64,000 bases of DNA. Origin: Staphylococcus schweitzeri. GTDB taxonomy: Bacteria; Bacillota; Bacilli; Staphylococcales; Staphylococcaceae. Each line of letters begins with the position of its first letter. The first letter of the stretch is position 1. Of this stretch, positions 52,273 through 61,648 are shown in pieces. Where the stretch lies: contig NZ_PPQS01000025.1 in NCBI RefSeq assembly GCF_002902405.1, positions 1-64,000 of the forward strand, written 5' to 3'. The translations under genes and the position numbers were made by a program. A model generated the notes under the pieces. That model saw only the letters and a list, made by a program, of their open reading frames with translations. It searched no databases and was not told the origin of the DNA.

Positions 52273-53141
52273 AATTAGAACATATTACAAAGAAATACGG
52301 CTCTAATGTCGTTTTAAATGACATAGATTTTGACTTTGGCGATAGTAGAATTGTCGGATTAATAGGAAAAAACGGTGTTGGTAAAACAACAGTTATGAAA
52401 GTAATGAATGGTAATATTATTAAGTTTGATGGAAAAATGGATATTAATCATGCAGATAATATCGGTTTTTTAATTGAGCATCCTAAATTATATGATAATA
52501 AATCAGGATTGTATAACTTGAAATTATTTGCACAAGTATTAGGTAAGGGTTTTGATAAAGCATACACAGATAAAATTATAGATGCATTTGGTATGCGACC
52601 TTATATTAAAAAGAAAGTTAAGAAATATTCAATGGGGATGAAGCAAAAGTTAGCGATTGCAGTATCCTTAATGAATAAACCGAAGTTTTTAATTTTGGAT
52701 GAGCCTACAAATGGTATGGATCCAGATGGCTCAATCGATGTGCTAAATACAATTAAGTCTTTAGTGAACGAACTTGATATGAGAATTCTAATATCAAGTC
52801 ATAAGTTAGAAGACATTGAATTAATTTGTGATAGAGCAATATTTTTAAGAGATGGACATTTTGTTCAAGATGTAAACATGGAGGAAGGTGTTGCATCTGA
52901 CACAACGATAGTTACTGTTGATCATAAAGACTTTGATAGAACTGAAAAATATCTTGCAGAGCATTTCCAATTACAAAATGTCGACAAAGCAGACGGACAT
53001 TTAATGATCAATGCACAAAAAAATTATCAAGTTATACTCAAAGCATTATCTGAATTAGATATTTATCCGAAATATATTGAAACACGTAAAAGTTCATTGC
53101 GTGATACGTACTTCAATATAAACCAAAGAGGTGATAAATAA
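52269..53141 (+). CDS. pmtC: PSM exporter ATPase PmtC
   Basis: 290 residues. Walker A GKNGVGKTT near 38, signature YSMGMKQKLAIA near 124, Walker B FLILDEPTNGMDP near 146, H-loop SSHKLED. The C-terminal third after residue 215 is a regulatory or partner-binding extension. Preceded by AAAGGAGGC inside pmtB. Confidence 0.95.
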   Translation: MKLEHITKKYGSNVVLNDIDFDFGDSRIVGLIGKNGVGKTTVMKVMNGNIIKFDGKMDINHADNIGFLIEHPKLYDNKSGLYNLKLFAQVLGKGFDKAYTDKIIDAFGMRPYIKKKVKKYSMGMKQKLAIAVSLMNKPKFLILDEPTNGMDPDGSIDVLNTIKSLVNELDMRILISSHKLEDIELICDRAIFLRDGHFVQDVNMEEGVASDTTIVTVDHKDFDRTEKYLAEHFQLQNVDKADGHLMINAQKNYQVILKALSELDIYPKYIETRKSSLRDTYFNINQRGDK

Positions 53142-53881
53142 TGAGAATTTTAAATTTAGTAAAGTATGATATTTATAGTATTTTAAAAAGTCCATTAACA
53201 TATATTTCGATATTAGTGGTATCAGGTTTAATTGCATTACTAAGTGTGCTTATGGCAAATGATGTAAATAACCCGAAACATATTATTTCATATGAATCTG
53301 TATTTGCTGCAGCAAGATGGCTATTGTTAATTATAGGATTAATGTTTGTTATTAAGACTATTACACGTGATTTTTCACAAGGTACAATTCAACTTTATAT
53401 GAGTAAAGTTAAAACACGTGTTGGTTACATTATTTCAAAAACAATTTCAATCATTTTAATTTCAATTCTCTTTGCGATAACTCATTATGCGATTTTGATT
53501 ACTGTACAAGCTTTTAGTAATGGTAAAAATCTGCCGTTCTCTAAGTATCTTGATAACTTATGGTTCTTTATAATTTTTTTACTATTCTATGGTTTGTTAC
53601 TATTTTTATGCACACTTGCATCACAAAAAACAGCATTGATATTTTCTTTAGGTGTATTTTTAGTATTGATTGTGCCGTTTATTAAACCATTTATAAGTTT
53701 AATTCCTAGGTTTGGCGAAAAAATACTAGATGCTTTTAAGTATGTTCCATTTGATTATTTAACTAATGAAATGGTTAATTCTACTTTTGATTTTACCAAT
53801 TGGCAATGGGTCATTTCATTAGGTTCTATAGTTATATTTTTCATATTGACTATCATATATGCAGCTAAAAAAGACATTTAA
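53141..53881 (+). CDS. pmtD: PSM exporter membrane subunit PmtD
   Basis: 246 residues, six hydrophobic segments, ABC-2 type permease. The start overlaps the pmtC stop by one base (TAATG). The conserved loop ITRDFSQGTIQLYMSK near residue 85 is typical of ABC-2 permeases, where it contacts the ATPase. Last gene of the five-gene operon. Confidence 0.95.
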   Translation: MRILNLVKYDIYSILKSPLTYISILVVSGLIALLSVLMANDVNNPKHIISYESVFAAARWLLLIIGLMFVIKTITRDFSQGTIQLYMSKVKTRVGYIISKTISIILISILFAITHYAILITVQAFSNGKNLPFSKYLDNLWFFIIFLLFYGLLLFLCTLASQKTALIFSLGVFLVLIVPFIKPFISLIPRFGEKILDAFKYVPFDYLTNEMVNSTFDFTNWQWVISLGSIVIFFILTIIYAAKKDI

Positions 53882-53889
53882 TTTAAACA

Positions 53890-53930
53890 TTTTGAGGTTG
53901 GGAATTTAATAACTTCCCAACCTCAAAATT
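53890..53930. terminator. Bidirectional terminator after pmtD
   Basis: TTTTGAGGTTGGGAA pairs with TTCCCAACCTCAAAA; 15-base arms, with loop tttaataac. Confidence 0.92.
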
Positions 53931-53946
53931 TGTCTTTATATATTTT

Positions 53947-54510
53947 TTATTTGTTTTCTAATTTGTTTAGGATGGAGTTATAAACTGCTTTCCAAAATGA
54001 TGAATCTGTTTTGTAACGATTTGAAATGACCAAATGTGCTTCCTTTTCTAAATCTGCATAGTCAGGATGATCTTTGCTCGGTAATTTATCCGCACGAACA
54101 TCAGTTACAAATTTTTGGACTTCATTTGCTCTTGGTCCCCAAACTGTTTCTTGTTCGAATTGATCATTTAAGAAAACAAAAATAGGGATTGCACGTGATT
54201 TTCCGTTTGTTAAATATTGATCGATTAATTTCGTATCATCATCTCTATGGAATACACGTACTTCTAGATTTAATGCTTCACTGATGTGTTTTAAAATAGG
54301 AAGATTCATCATTGCATCTCCACACCAGTCTTCAGTAATTACTAATACTTTAGAATAATTCATCTCTTTTATTTTTTTGATGCGTGAATCATTTTCTGGT
54401 AATTCAAAAGATTGATAAATGTTAAGAACATTATCCTTGTTCGTTTTCATTCCTTCAATGTATTCATTTAAGGGCTGGCTATTTTTGAAATAAGTTTCTA
54501 AATTTGTCAT
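53947..54510 (-). CDS. Thioredoxin-fold protein
   Basis: 187 residues from ATG 54510; AAAGGAGG lies within the longer frame to 54531, which fixes the start. The thioredoxin fold is inferred from VLVITEDWCGDAMMNLPILKHIS (about 55-77): WCGDA replaces the WCGPC redox site, so only one of the two cysteines is kept. A cis-proline is likely at AIPIFVF. Such one-cysteine proteins may act with bacillithiol or as chaperones; function unknown. Confidence 0.82.
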   Translation of the reverse strand: MTNLETYFKNSQPLNEYIEGMKTNKDNVLNIYQSFELPENDSRIKKIKEMNYSKVLVITEDWCGDAMMNLPILKHISEALNLEVRVFHRDDDTKLIDQYLTNGKSRAIPIFVFLNDQFEQETVWGPRANEVQKFVTDVRADKLPSKDHPDYADLEKEAHLVISNRYKTDSSFWKAVYNSILNKLENK

Positions 54511-54669
54511 TGTAAAAACCTCCTTTAGCATTTATAACATTATACCAAGTTATGCCAATAAAAGGTAATGAAATAAATTAATTGCAAATTCTATGTTAAT
54601 TTTTGTTAAGGATGAAACAAAAAGCACCTTGTGCTATATTTAAATAAGTATTAAGAAAGGGTGACATCA

Positions 54670-55155
54670 GTGCGTATTCAAAATCGATGGGTTGTATTTA
54701 CATTGTTTTTAATTTGTTCTATTGGTGTACTAATTGGTTTATATCAATATCGCCATACAAAAACTGTAGATTTATCTGCTGTTGAAATAAATGATATTAA
54801 ATTAAACGAAAAGTTTAATAGTAAAGGTTATGAAGTGAATAAAAAGATCAAATTTGATCGTTTTAAATTTTATAACAGTAAAGCACACCCTGATTTCACT
54901 GTTAAAGTTAGAGAAAAGGATAATGTAGTAAAAGGAATTATATTAGTGAAAGATGAAAAGGTATCTACAAACTTTGATGGATCGATAGACTCCCCAATCA
55001 ATGATGCAATTGATAACCTTGGATTCGGATATAAAAAATCAAATGTTGGTAATGATTTTGAATCAGTAAAATATATTGATAGAGATCATCATTTGAAATT
55101 AAACTTACTATATCAAGATCAAGAAATTAAGCGTATTGAATTTTTTAGTAAATAA
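54670..55155 (+). CDS. Membrane-anchored small extracytoplasmic protein
   Basis: 161 residues from GTG 54670 (AGAAAGGG about nine bases upstream). One N-terminal helix (6-25), then a soluble domain of about 130 residues with alternating hydrophobic pattern suggesting beta structure, beginning VDLSAVEINDIKL. No family recognised. It precedes the DUF1700/DUF4097 pair by 60 bases and may belong to the same envelope-related set. Confidence 0.72.
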   Translation: MRIQNRWVVFTLFLICSIGVLIGLYQYRHTKTVDLSAVEINDIKLNEKFNSKGYEVNKKIKFDRFKFYNSKAHPDFTVKVREKDNVVKGIILVKDEKVSTNFDGSIDSPINDAIDNLGFGYKKSNVGNDFESVKYIDRDHHLKLNLLYQDQEIKRIEFFSK

Positions 55156-55216
55156 TTTATAGGCTTAGGGTAGTATAGAATGATAATGAATAATTTAATC
55201 AGGATGAGTGACCTAT

Positions 55217-55774
55217 ATGAACAAGATTACTTATTTAAATGAATTAGAGACGGCACTTGATGCGTTACCTAGACATTTACGAGATCAAAAAATGTATGAG
55301 TATGAGCGGTACTTTTATGAACAAGAGCTTAATGGTGTTGATGAAGAAGAAATATTAAGGAAATTAAAAGATCCTCAAGATGTTGCGACTGAGACGAAGG
55401 CAAGAAGTGTTATAGATTACGCTGAGTCAAAGCCAACATTCGAAAATATTTCAAGAGCAGTTGCAGCATCATTAAGTTTGGGTATTTTATCTATTTTTGT
55501 AATTCTTATTCCGGTGTCAATTGTTGGTTTATTTGTATTAGCTTTATTTTTAATTTCATTGTTGTTACTATTTTGTCCTATTATTTTATTAGCCTCAGCG
55601 ATATCTAGAGGTATTGTTGATTCAATTAGTAATGTGTTTTTTGCAATATCATATTCAGGATTAGGATTAGTTTGTATCATTGTTATATTTAAAGTTTTGG
55701 AATACATCTACCGTTTAATCTTAAAATACTTACTTTGGTACATTAAAACCGTTAAAGGAAGCGTTAGAAAATGA
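55217..55774 (+). CDS. DUF1700 (HAAS-domain) membrane protein
   Basis: 185 residues from ATG 55217. The N-terminal 60 residues, YLNELETALDALP...YEYERYFYEQELNG...ILRKLKDPQDVA, are the HAAS/DUF1700 domain that often follows PadR-type regulators. Three to four hydrophobic segments follow (about 80-165). It overlaps the DUF4097 gene by four bases. Such pairs occur in envelope-stress regulons of Firmicutes; no regulator gene is adjacent here. Confidence 0.83.
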   Translation: MNKITYLNELETALDALPRHLRDQKMYEYERYFYEQELNGVDEEEILRKLKDPQDVATETKARSVIDYAESKPTFENISRAVAASLSLGILSIFVILIPVSIVGLFVLALFLISLLLLFCPIILLASAISRGIVDSISNVFFAISYSGLGLVCIIVIFKVLEYIYRLILKYLLWYIKTVKGSVRK

Positions 55775-56613
55775 AGAAACTCTTTTTTATTGGTCTTATT
55801 GTGTTTGTGACCTTTTTCACTGCAGCAACCATTATCTGGTTTACGTATGATAAGAATAAATACGGTACCAAACAATACGATAAAACATTTAAGGATAACG
55901 CTTTTAATCGCGTAGCTATTAATTTAGATAGTACTGAACTTCGTATTAAACATGGAAAGCAATTTAGGGTTAAATATGAGGGTGACAATGATGTATTAAT
56001 TAATGTAGAAGATAAGACATTGAAAATTAGTGATAAAAGGTCAAAGACAAGAGGTTACGCTATTGACATGAATCCATTTCATGAAAATAAGAAAACATTA
56101 ACTCTTGAAATACCGGATAAAATGATTAAACGTTTGAACGTTATGTCTGGAGCTGGCGGTGTTAATATTAAAGGCGTTAATTTAGACAATACTAATATAC
56201 AAAGTATTAATGGCAAAGTATCTATCACTGATACAAATATTGACTCGCTCGATTCAAAAACTAATAATAGTCCTACATATATAAGTGATAGCAATATTAA
56301 TAATAGTAATATTACAGTGAGTATTGGGACACTAAAGGTTGAAAATAGTCATATTAGCAATTCTATATTTTTAAATGATAATGGTGATATTGATTTTGAA
56401 AAGATGCCATCAACAGTTGACGCAAAAGCTTCGACAAAAGAAGGAGATATTCACTTTAAGTATGGTAATCAACCTCAAGATACAATATTAAAGTTAAATC
56501 CTGGGACTGGAAAAAGTGTCGTGAAGAACAAAGGATTTAAGAATGGCAAAGTAGGCAAGAGCGATAATGCGTTAGAGTTTTATACGATTGATGGAAATAT
56601 TAGAATTGATTAG
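55771..56613 (+). CDS. DUF4097-type beta-repeat membrane-anchored protein
   Basis: 280 residues. N-terminal signal anchor (4-22), then a repetitive beta structure (DUF4097/LiaG-like): successive short strands such as LDNTNIQSINGKVSITDTNID, SPTYISDSNINNSNITVSIG and STKEGDIHFKYG suggest a right-handed beta solenoid facing outside. It is translationally coupled to the DUF1700 protein, implying they act together. Function unknown. Confidence 0.82.
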   Translation: MKKLFFIGLIVFVTFFTAATIIWFTYDKNKYGTKQYDKTFKDNAFNRVAINLDSTELRIKHGKQFRVKYEGDNDVLINVEDKTLKISDKRSKTRGYAIDMNPFHENKKTLTLEIPDKMIKRLNVMSGAGGVNIKGVNLDNTNIQSINGKVSITDTNIDSLDSKTNNSPTYISDSNINNSNITVSIGTLKVENSHISNSIFLNDNGDIDFEKMPSTVDAKASTKEGDIHFKYGNQPQDTILKLNPGTGKSVVKNKGFKNGKVGKSDNALEFYTIDGNIRID

Positions 56614-56626
56614 AAGTCTGAATATG

Positions 56627-56664
56627 CACCGATATTAGAAAAAACTGATTTTCTAATATCGGTG
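56627..56664. terminator. Bidirectional terminator
   Basis: CACCGATATTAGAAAA (56627-56642) and TTTTCTAATATCGGTG (56649-56664): perfect 16-base arms, then CTTTTTATTT. Confidence 0.93.
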
Positions 56665-56669
56665 TCTTT

Positions 56670-57710
56670 TTATTTGTTAGCAAACGTTAAGTCAGTATCA
56701 ATATTACCAGTGAAATGTGTGATATTAAGTTCTTGACCAGCTAGCCATGATTTGAAATCTATAATTTCTGGTGTTGCATTTTCACCTAGAGTAAAGTAGG
56801 CGGATAATGTTTCGGGGTGATACATTGATGTATGGATGGTGCCAGACCAGCTTTTGAATAGTTTACTATAAATTTCATACTGCGGATCATTGAATAACTT
56901 AAATGCCGTATCCATATCTAAGTTTTCATAAGTTTGTGAAATGGTACGTGCTAATCTCTCTTTGGATTCTTTTGTATAGTTACGATTTTCATGTGTTAAT
57001 ATTTCAAAATGATTTGTACATGTATTATCGTAACGGATATCAATTGATCGCGGAGTTACTTCAACAATGGCATGATTTAATGATTGGTCCATTAGTATAT
57101 AACTAAATGAGCTTCTGTGTGGAATGTCTTTCAATAATTGGATTGCCTCTGTTACACTTCGGCAATTTTCGAGAATTAGGCGGCCAATCATATAACAAAC
57201 AAAACCATTTGCTGGTTTCTTGCGGTGCATAAAGTTGTAGCCCATAGCTAATCCTGCCTCATTCATACCATCCATTCTTCCTGTCACTCTTGATACAGGA
57301 CCAATTTGAGCTAATCCTCTATCGGTAGGTTGATATAACAAATAGCGACCATCGTATGTAGCGGGATGGTAGTCGTAGTTTCTAACCATGAAGTCCTTAC
57401 CTTGAAAGACAGTACATCCGCTTTCTTTTAAATCGGTAAAACGGTAGTGGCCAAAGTTTAATATAATTTGTCGTGTCGGTATTTTGAGTATACTTTGTAG
57501 TCCCATTAATTCTTCCCATATTTGCGGAGCATAAGTTTGAAAAATTTGATATGTTTCATTTACATCTATGTCAAAACGAGGCACACGTTTTTTCCATTCT
57601 TTTTCGCGATTTTTTAGCAGAGGTGTTTGAAGAAGCCAATTGGCAGTTTCAACACCTAATTCGAAATGAGAACCTCTAAAAGTCATAATATCTGATGTTA
57701 CTTGTTGCAT
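56670..57710 (-). CDS. C45-like Ntn hydrolase (acyltransferase/amidase family)
   Basis: 346 residues. The nucleophile is probably C99 in LKESGCTVFQGKDFMVRNYDYH: in C45 (6-APA acyltransferase) and related enzymes the chain is cut before such a Cys, and the following strand with R/N-D is typical. Further motifs: DGMNEAGLAMGYNFM and YMIGRLILENC. No signal peptide. It may hydrolyse N-acyl amides or peptides, often annotated cholylglycine hydrolase-like; the substrate is unknown. Confidence 0.82.
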   Translation of the reverse strand: MQQVTSDIMTFRGSHFELGVETANWLLQTPLLKNREKEWKKRVPRFDIDVNETYQIFQTYAPQIWEELMGLQSILKIPTRQIILNFGHYRFTDLKESGCTVFQGKDFMVRNYDYHPATYDGRYLLYQPTDRGLAQIGPVSRVTGRMDGMNEAGLAMGYNFMHRKKPANGFVCYMIGRLILENCRSVTEAIQLLKDIPHRSSFSYILMDQSLNHAIVEVTPRSIDIRYDNTCTNHFEILTHENRNYTKESKERLARTISQTYENLDMDTAFKLFNDPQYEIYSKLFKSWSGTIHTSMYHPETLSAYFTLGENATPEIIDFKSWLAGQELNITHFTGNIDTDLTFANK

Positions 57711-58161
57711 GTCATCATTCCTCTTTCTTTTTTATTGTAATATATTGTAAATAAATAGTAATCGTATGTATATTGAATGTCATGCTAAATAAAGTTATAT
57801 TTTACTAAATGAAATATAACATTGTTTGAGGTGATTTCTCAGTGTATAAAACTTATCAATCAGTTAAAACATATTTTTATAGATGGTGGGGATATTAAGT
57901 TAAAAAGCTTAAAAACATCTTATCATAAATATTAATCTTAAGTTAGCACTCACGAAAAGGTCATTGTTAACATTAGCATTTAAGGTCAAGTCGCGATGAT
58001 TTAGAGAATCCTCGACATTTTTTGAAATAATCATTAACTTGCTCACTATATTATTTGATGAGTATCTCTCAGAAAAGCGGGTATATATTTAATGATTATT
58101 CTATATATGATAGTATAATGAACTGTAGACAGGTATTTAATTTAACAGAGGTGAAATTGAG
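57711..58161. other. Intergenic region with a repeated small motif
   Basis: 451 bases without a gene. A segment at 57943-58000 contains TTAGCACT, GTTAACATTAGCATTTAAGGTCAAGT and similar pieces that recur, rearranged, at 61918-61985. TATAAT at 58114-58119 may serve the small gene at 58162. Confidence 0.5.
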
Positions 58162-58335
58162 ATGTGGAATTTTATTAAATGTGTATTTAAATTCGTATTT
58201 AGCTTAGTTGCTATTACAACGCTAGTTGCTGGTGTTGGTGTGGTAGCTTTTGCATATATCTTCAAGAAAGATTTTGAAGATATTGAAAGAAAGACTAAAG
58301 AAATTATTTCTGATATTGAAAGTAAAAATAATTAA
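58162..58335 (+). CDS. Small single-helix membrane protein
   Basis: 57 residues, ATG 58162, with AGAGGTG about eight bases upstream. One long hydrophobic helix (about 8-34, VCVFKFVFSLVAITT... region rich in Val/Ala/Gly), then a charged amphipathic C-terminus with KKDFEDIERKTKEI. Followed by a terminator. No family recognised; probably a membrane-associated regulatory or accessory peptide. Confidence 0.75.
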   Translation: MWNFIKCVFKFVFSLVAITTLVAGVGVVAFAYIFKKDFEDIERKTKEIISDIESKNN

Positions 58336-58341
58336 TAATAC

Positions 58342-58380
58342 CGAGGCGAGAACAATATTGATTGTTCTTGCCTTTTTTTT
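58342..58380 (+). terminator. Terminator of the 57-residue gene
   Basis: AGGCGAGAACAAT pairs with ATTGTTCTTGCCT (one G-U), followed by seven to eight T. Confidence 0.88.
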
Positions 58381-58397
58381 GAGAAAAATTAAGATAA

Positions 58398-58793
58398 CTA
58401 GACAATATCTAAAATATCAAATACAGAAAGTTTTTGGCGTTGTTGTGATTTATAAATATGACCTTCAATTTCATAATTTATAGCATCAATACGATAAATG
58501 ATTAAACGAAGAGAATCAATAAAGCCGTTATTATAAAATTTAATTTCTACCGGTTGCGCATATTGTAATGCTTCATGTAATCGGATATTTAACTCAGTCA
58601 ATTGATCATCTGATAATATGGGACGAGTGATTTTGTTCTGATCGATAATATACCGTTGAATTGTTTCGAATTGCTCAGGTAATGTTGCAAAAGGTGCCCA
58701 TTTTATCATGCCTCTTCCCATAGGTATATTGCTATCTAATAATTCACATGGAATATTACGATAATCAGTTTCCTCTTCATAATTTGTCATCAT
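58398..58793 (-). CDS. YolD-like protein under LexA control
   Basis: 131 residues. The YolD-like family signature RGMIKWAPFATLPEQ is near residue 27. YolD proteins are small helical partners of Y-family DNA polymerases (UvrX/UmuC types) in Bacillus and plasmids, often SOS-regulated. No polymerase gene is adjacent here, so it would act in trans, if at all, with the chromosomal umuC-like gene. The promoter contains a LexA box (next entry). Confidence 0.85.
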   Translation of the reverse strand: MMTNYEEETDYRNIPCELLDSNIPMGRGMIKWAPFATLPEQFETIQRYIIDQNKITRPILSDDQLTELNIRLHEALQYAQPVEIKFYNNGFIDSLRLIIYRIDAINYEIEGHIYKSQQRQKLSVFDILDIV

Positions 58794-58818
58794 TTACTCA
58801 CCTCAATCTAATAATTAC

Positions 58819-58847
58819 ATTATACGAACATACGTTCTATTTTGCAA
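58819..58847 (-). promoter_or_regulatory. Promoter with LexA box for the YolD-like gene
   Basis: On the minus strand: TTGCAA, exactly 17 bases, TATAAT. The spacer contains AGAACGTATGTTCG (58838-58825), a near-perfect LexA operator. LexA bound here would cover the space between -35 and -10. Confidence 0.9.
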
Positions 58848-59124
58848 CAAGAAATTGGTAATGATAATAAAATTTACTTTGAATTTAGCGAATGATGTTT
58901 TATAAAAAGGGATATTTGATGGCGAATTTGTTGCGTCAATAAAAAGATTTTTAATAATATTTATAAATATGACTTTAAGTTAACGATACAAATCTTAAAC
59001 TATTATCCTCAGTATTGGATATAATTCGCTGGTGTTTTTATGAGTGTGTACATGATAAATAATTGTTAATTCGCACTAAAATTTAATAAAATAGATATAA
59101 GACTAACATGGAGGGGTTAAAGCT
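58848..59124. other. Non-coding stretch before pgl
   Basis: About 280 AT-rich bases between the SOS promoter and the pgl start. No gene, repeat or clear operator recognised. Confidence 0.5.
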
Positions 59125-60153
59125 ATGACACAAGGATATATTGGTTCATATACTAAAAAAAACGGCAAAGGAATTTATCATTTTGATTTAAATGAAGACC
59201 AGTCAAGTATGGATTTATTAGAAACAGGATTTGAATTAGAAGCATCTACATATTTAGTACGTAATAACCATTTTTTATATGGAATCACTAAAGAAGGTGA
59301 GCAATGTGGTGTTGCCAGCTTGAAAATTGATGGAAATGGCAAATTAAGTTTGTTAAACAAGTGTTTACCTTCAACAGCTGGGACAGGTTGTTATGTATCA
59401 CTTTCAGAAGATAAGCAATACTTATTTGAAGCTGTATACGGTGCTGGAATTATACGCATGTATGAATTAGACACATATACAGGTGAAATCGTACGCTTGG
59501 TTCAAGAACTCACACACGATTTTCAAACAGGTTCACATGACAGACAAGACCGACCACACGCACATTATATTAATCAAACGCCAGATGGTAAGTATGTTGC
59601 TGTAACGGATTTAGGTGCAGATAGAATCGTTACTTATACATTTGATAAAAATGGCTTTGAATTTTACAGCCAATCTCAATTTAAAGACAGTGATGGTACA
59701 AGACATATTGAGTTTCATAATAATGGAAAATATGCATACGTTGTGCATGAATTATCAAATACTGTAAGTGTGACTAAGTATAATGATGGCAAATTTGAAG
59801 AAGTTGAACGTCATTTAACAATTCCTGAAAATTTTGATGGAGATACTAAACTGGCAGCAGTAAGATTATCCCAGGATCAACGATTCTTGTATGTATCAAA
59901 TAGAGGGCATGATAGTATTGCAATTTTTAAAGTACTTGAAAATGGTCAACACTTAGAATTAGTCACAATTACTGAAAGTGGAGGAGAATTCCCAAGAGAC
60001 TTTAATATTACATCATCAGATAAGTTTCTAGTTTGTGCACATGAACAAGGAGATTCAGTCGTTACTGTGTTTGAAAGAAGTAAAGAGACGGGTGAAATTA
60101 CACGATGTGATAGTAGTCAAAAAGCTCCTGAAGGTGTATGTGTTATATTTTAA
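59125..60153 (+). CDS. pgl: 6-phosphogluconolactonase (YkgB/Pgl beta-propeller)
   Basis: 342 residues. Seven-bladed propeller of the lactonase family: GYIGSYTKK at the N-terminus, [31 protein letters not shown] (about 140-170), [34 protein letters not shown] and FPRDFNI. It hydrolyses 6-phosphogluconolactone in the oxidative pentose phosphate pathway (established for YbhE/YkgB). ATG after GGAGGGG. Its own promoter; nothing coupled. Confidence 0.9.
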   Translation: MTQGYIGSYTKKNGKGIYHFDLNEDQSSMDLLETGFELEASTYLVRNNHFLYGITKEGEQCGVASLKIDGNGKLSLLNKCLPSTAGTGCYVSLSEDKQYLFEAVYGAGIIRMYELDTYTGEIVRLVQELTHDFQTGSHDRQDRPHAHYINQTPDGKYVAVTDLGADRIVTYTFDKNGFEFYSQSQFKDSDGTRHIEFHNNGKYAYVVHELSNTVSVTKYNDGKFEEVERHLTIPENFDGDTKLAAVRLSQDQRFLYVSNRGHDSIAIFKVLENGQHLELVTITESGGEFPRDFNITSSDKFLVCAHEQGDSVVTVFERSKETGEITRCDSSQKAPEGVCVIF

Positions 60154-60174
60154 CTATTAATAGATAATAAGAAA

Positions 60175-60256
60175 GAAACCATGTTTCCGAACTAATTGAA
60201 TGTATCTTGCAAAATAATATTTTCAAGACATCATAGCAGGGAAGCATGGTTTGTTT
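60175..60256. terminator. Long-stem terminator pgl/aldH
   Basis: AAACCATGTTTCC (60176-60188) and GGGAAGCATGGTTTG (60239-60253) close a 75-base structure; T-rich on both sides of it. Confidence 0.7.
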
Positions 60257-60268
60257 TAATTTTATTAT

Positions 60269-61648
60269 CTAATTTTTAAAGAAAGCTTTAATGTATTTGA
60301 ATTTACCTTTATATGGTGGTAAATGTAGCCCTGATTCTAATCGAGTAGATTTGAAAATGTAACTTTTTTCATGAGTAAAGGTATCGAATGAATATTTACC
60401 ATGATAACGCCCCATACCTGATGTACCTACACCACCAAATGGTAAATTAGGATTTGCTAATTGCATCAATGTGTCATTAATAGCACCACCACCAAACGAT
60501 AATTCATTTAATACACGTTGTGTTGCATTTTCATCTTCGCTAAATAAATAAAGACTTAAAGGTTTAGGTCTTTGTTGAATAAAATTAATAGCTTCATCAA
60601 ATGATTGATACGTTAAAATCGGTAAGATTGGGCCGAATATTTCTTCTTGCATAATTGCTGCATCACTAGTTACATTATCTAACAATGTCGGCTCAATGTA
60701 ACGTGCTTCTTCATCACTATGACCACCAAATACAATATTCATTTGCGCATCATTAAGTAAAGTTGTAAGACGATGATGATGCTTCAGATTTACAATGCGT
60801 CCATAATCTGGACTTTGTTGAATATTTTGACCATAAAATTCACGCAATGTTTTGGATAGGGCTGTTATTAAATCATCTTTCACAGATTCGTGGACTAAAA
60901 TATAATCTGGTGCGACACATGTTTGTCCTGCATTTGTGAATTTACCAAAACAAATCCGCTCACTTGCAACTTTAATATTTGCTGTTTCATCTACAATGAC
61001 AGGGGATTTTCCGCCCATTTCTAATGTTACTGGTACTAAATTTTGGCTTGCAGCTTGATAAACCACTTTACCTACATTTTCACTTCCTGTAAAGAAGATG
61101 TAGTCAAATGGTAAATGAATTAAAGTTTGTGTTTCTTCAATCCCACCTTCAATAACTTCAATGTAATTTGCATCAAATGTATCATTGATTAAACGCTTTA
61201 TAACATTGGCAACATTTGGTGTTAATTCAGACGGTTTAATGATAGCTGTATTTCCAGCAGCAATTGCTCCTATAAGTGGTTCGAATATTAATTGGAAAGG
61301 GTAGTTGAAAGGCGCAATAATTAGTACTGTTCCATAAGGTTCTTTTTTGATATAACTTTTGGTTGGAAATAAATATAAGGGTGTGTCTACGTTTTTAGTT
61401 TTAGTCCAATTTTTAAGTTCTTTCCGTGCATTTTTGATACTTTTTAAAGTAATACCGATTTCTGTGGCATATGCTTCAACTTTGTTTTTACCCAAATCTT
61501 GAAATAATGCTTCTAAAATATCATGTTCATATGATTTGATGGCTTTACTTAATTTTTTTAACTGTTGTTTACGAAAATTAACATCTTTTGTCTGTTGTGT
61601 ATTGAAAAAGGCTTTATTATTATAAAATGATTGCTCGATACTATTCAT
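60269..61648 (-). CDS. aldH: Aldehyde dehydrogenase AldH (staphyloxanthin pathway)
   Basis: 459 residues from ATG 61648 after AAGGAGG; the frame to 61732 lies upstream of that site. ALDH fold, short class 3-like: catalytic C244 (NAGQTCVAP), general base E210 (VTLEMGGKSP), NAD loop FTGSENVGK. In S. aureus the orthologue AldH1 oxidises 4,4'-diaponeurosporenal to the acid, completing staphyloxanthin synthesis although it lies far from crtOPQMN (established). Assignment from position and motifs. S. argenteus lacks crt genes, so its presence would be informative there. Confidence 0.85.
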   Translation of the reverse strand: MNSIEQSFYNNKAFFNTQQTKDVNFRKQQLKKLSKAIKSYEHDILEALFQDLGKNKVEAYATEIGITLKSIKNARKELKNWTKTKNVDTPLYLFPTKSYIKKEPYGTVLIIAPFNYPFQLIFEPLIGAIAAGNTAIIKPSELTPNVANVIKRLINDTFDANYIEVIEGGIEETQTLIHLPFDYIFFTGSENVGKVVYQAASQNLVPVTLEMGGKSPVIVDETANIKVASERICFGKFTNAGQTCVAPDYILVHESVKDDLITALSKTLREFYGQNIQQSPDYGRIVNLKHHHRLTTLLNDAQMNIVFGGHSDEEARYIEPTLLDNVTSDAAIMQEEIFGPILPILTYQSFDEAINFIQQRPKPLSLYLFSEDENATQRVLNELSFGGGAINDTLMQLANPNLPFGGVGTSGMGRYHGKYSFDTFTHEKSYIFKSTRLESGLHLPPYKGKFKYIKAFFKN

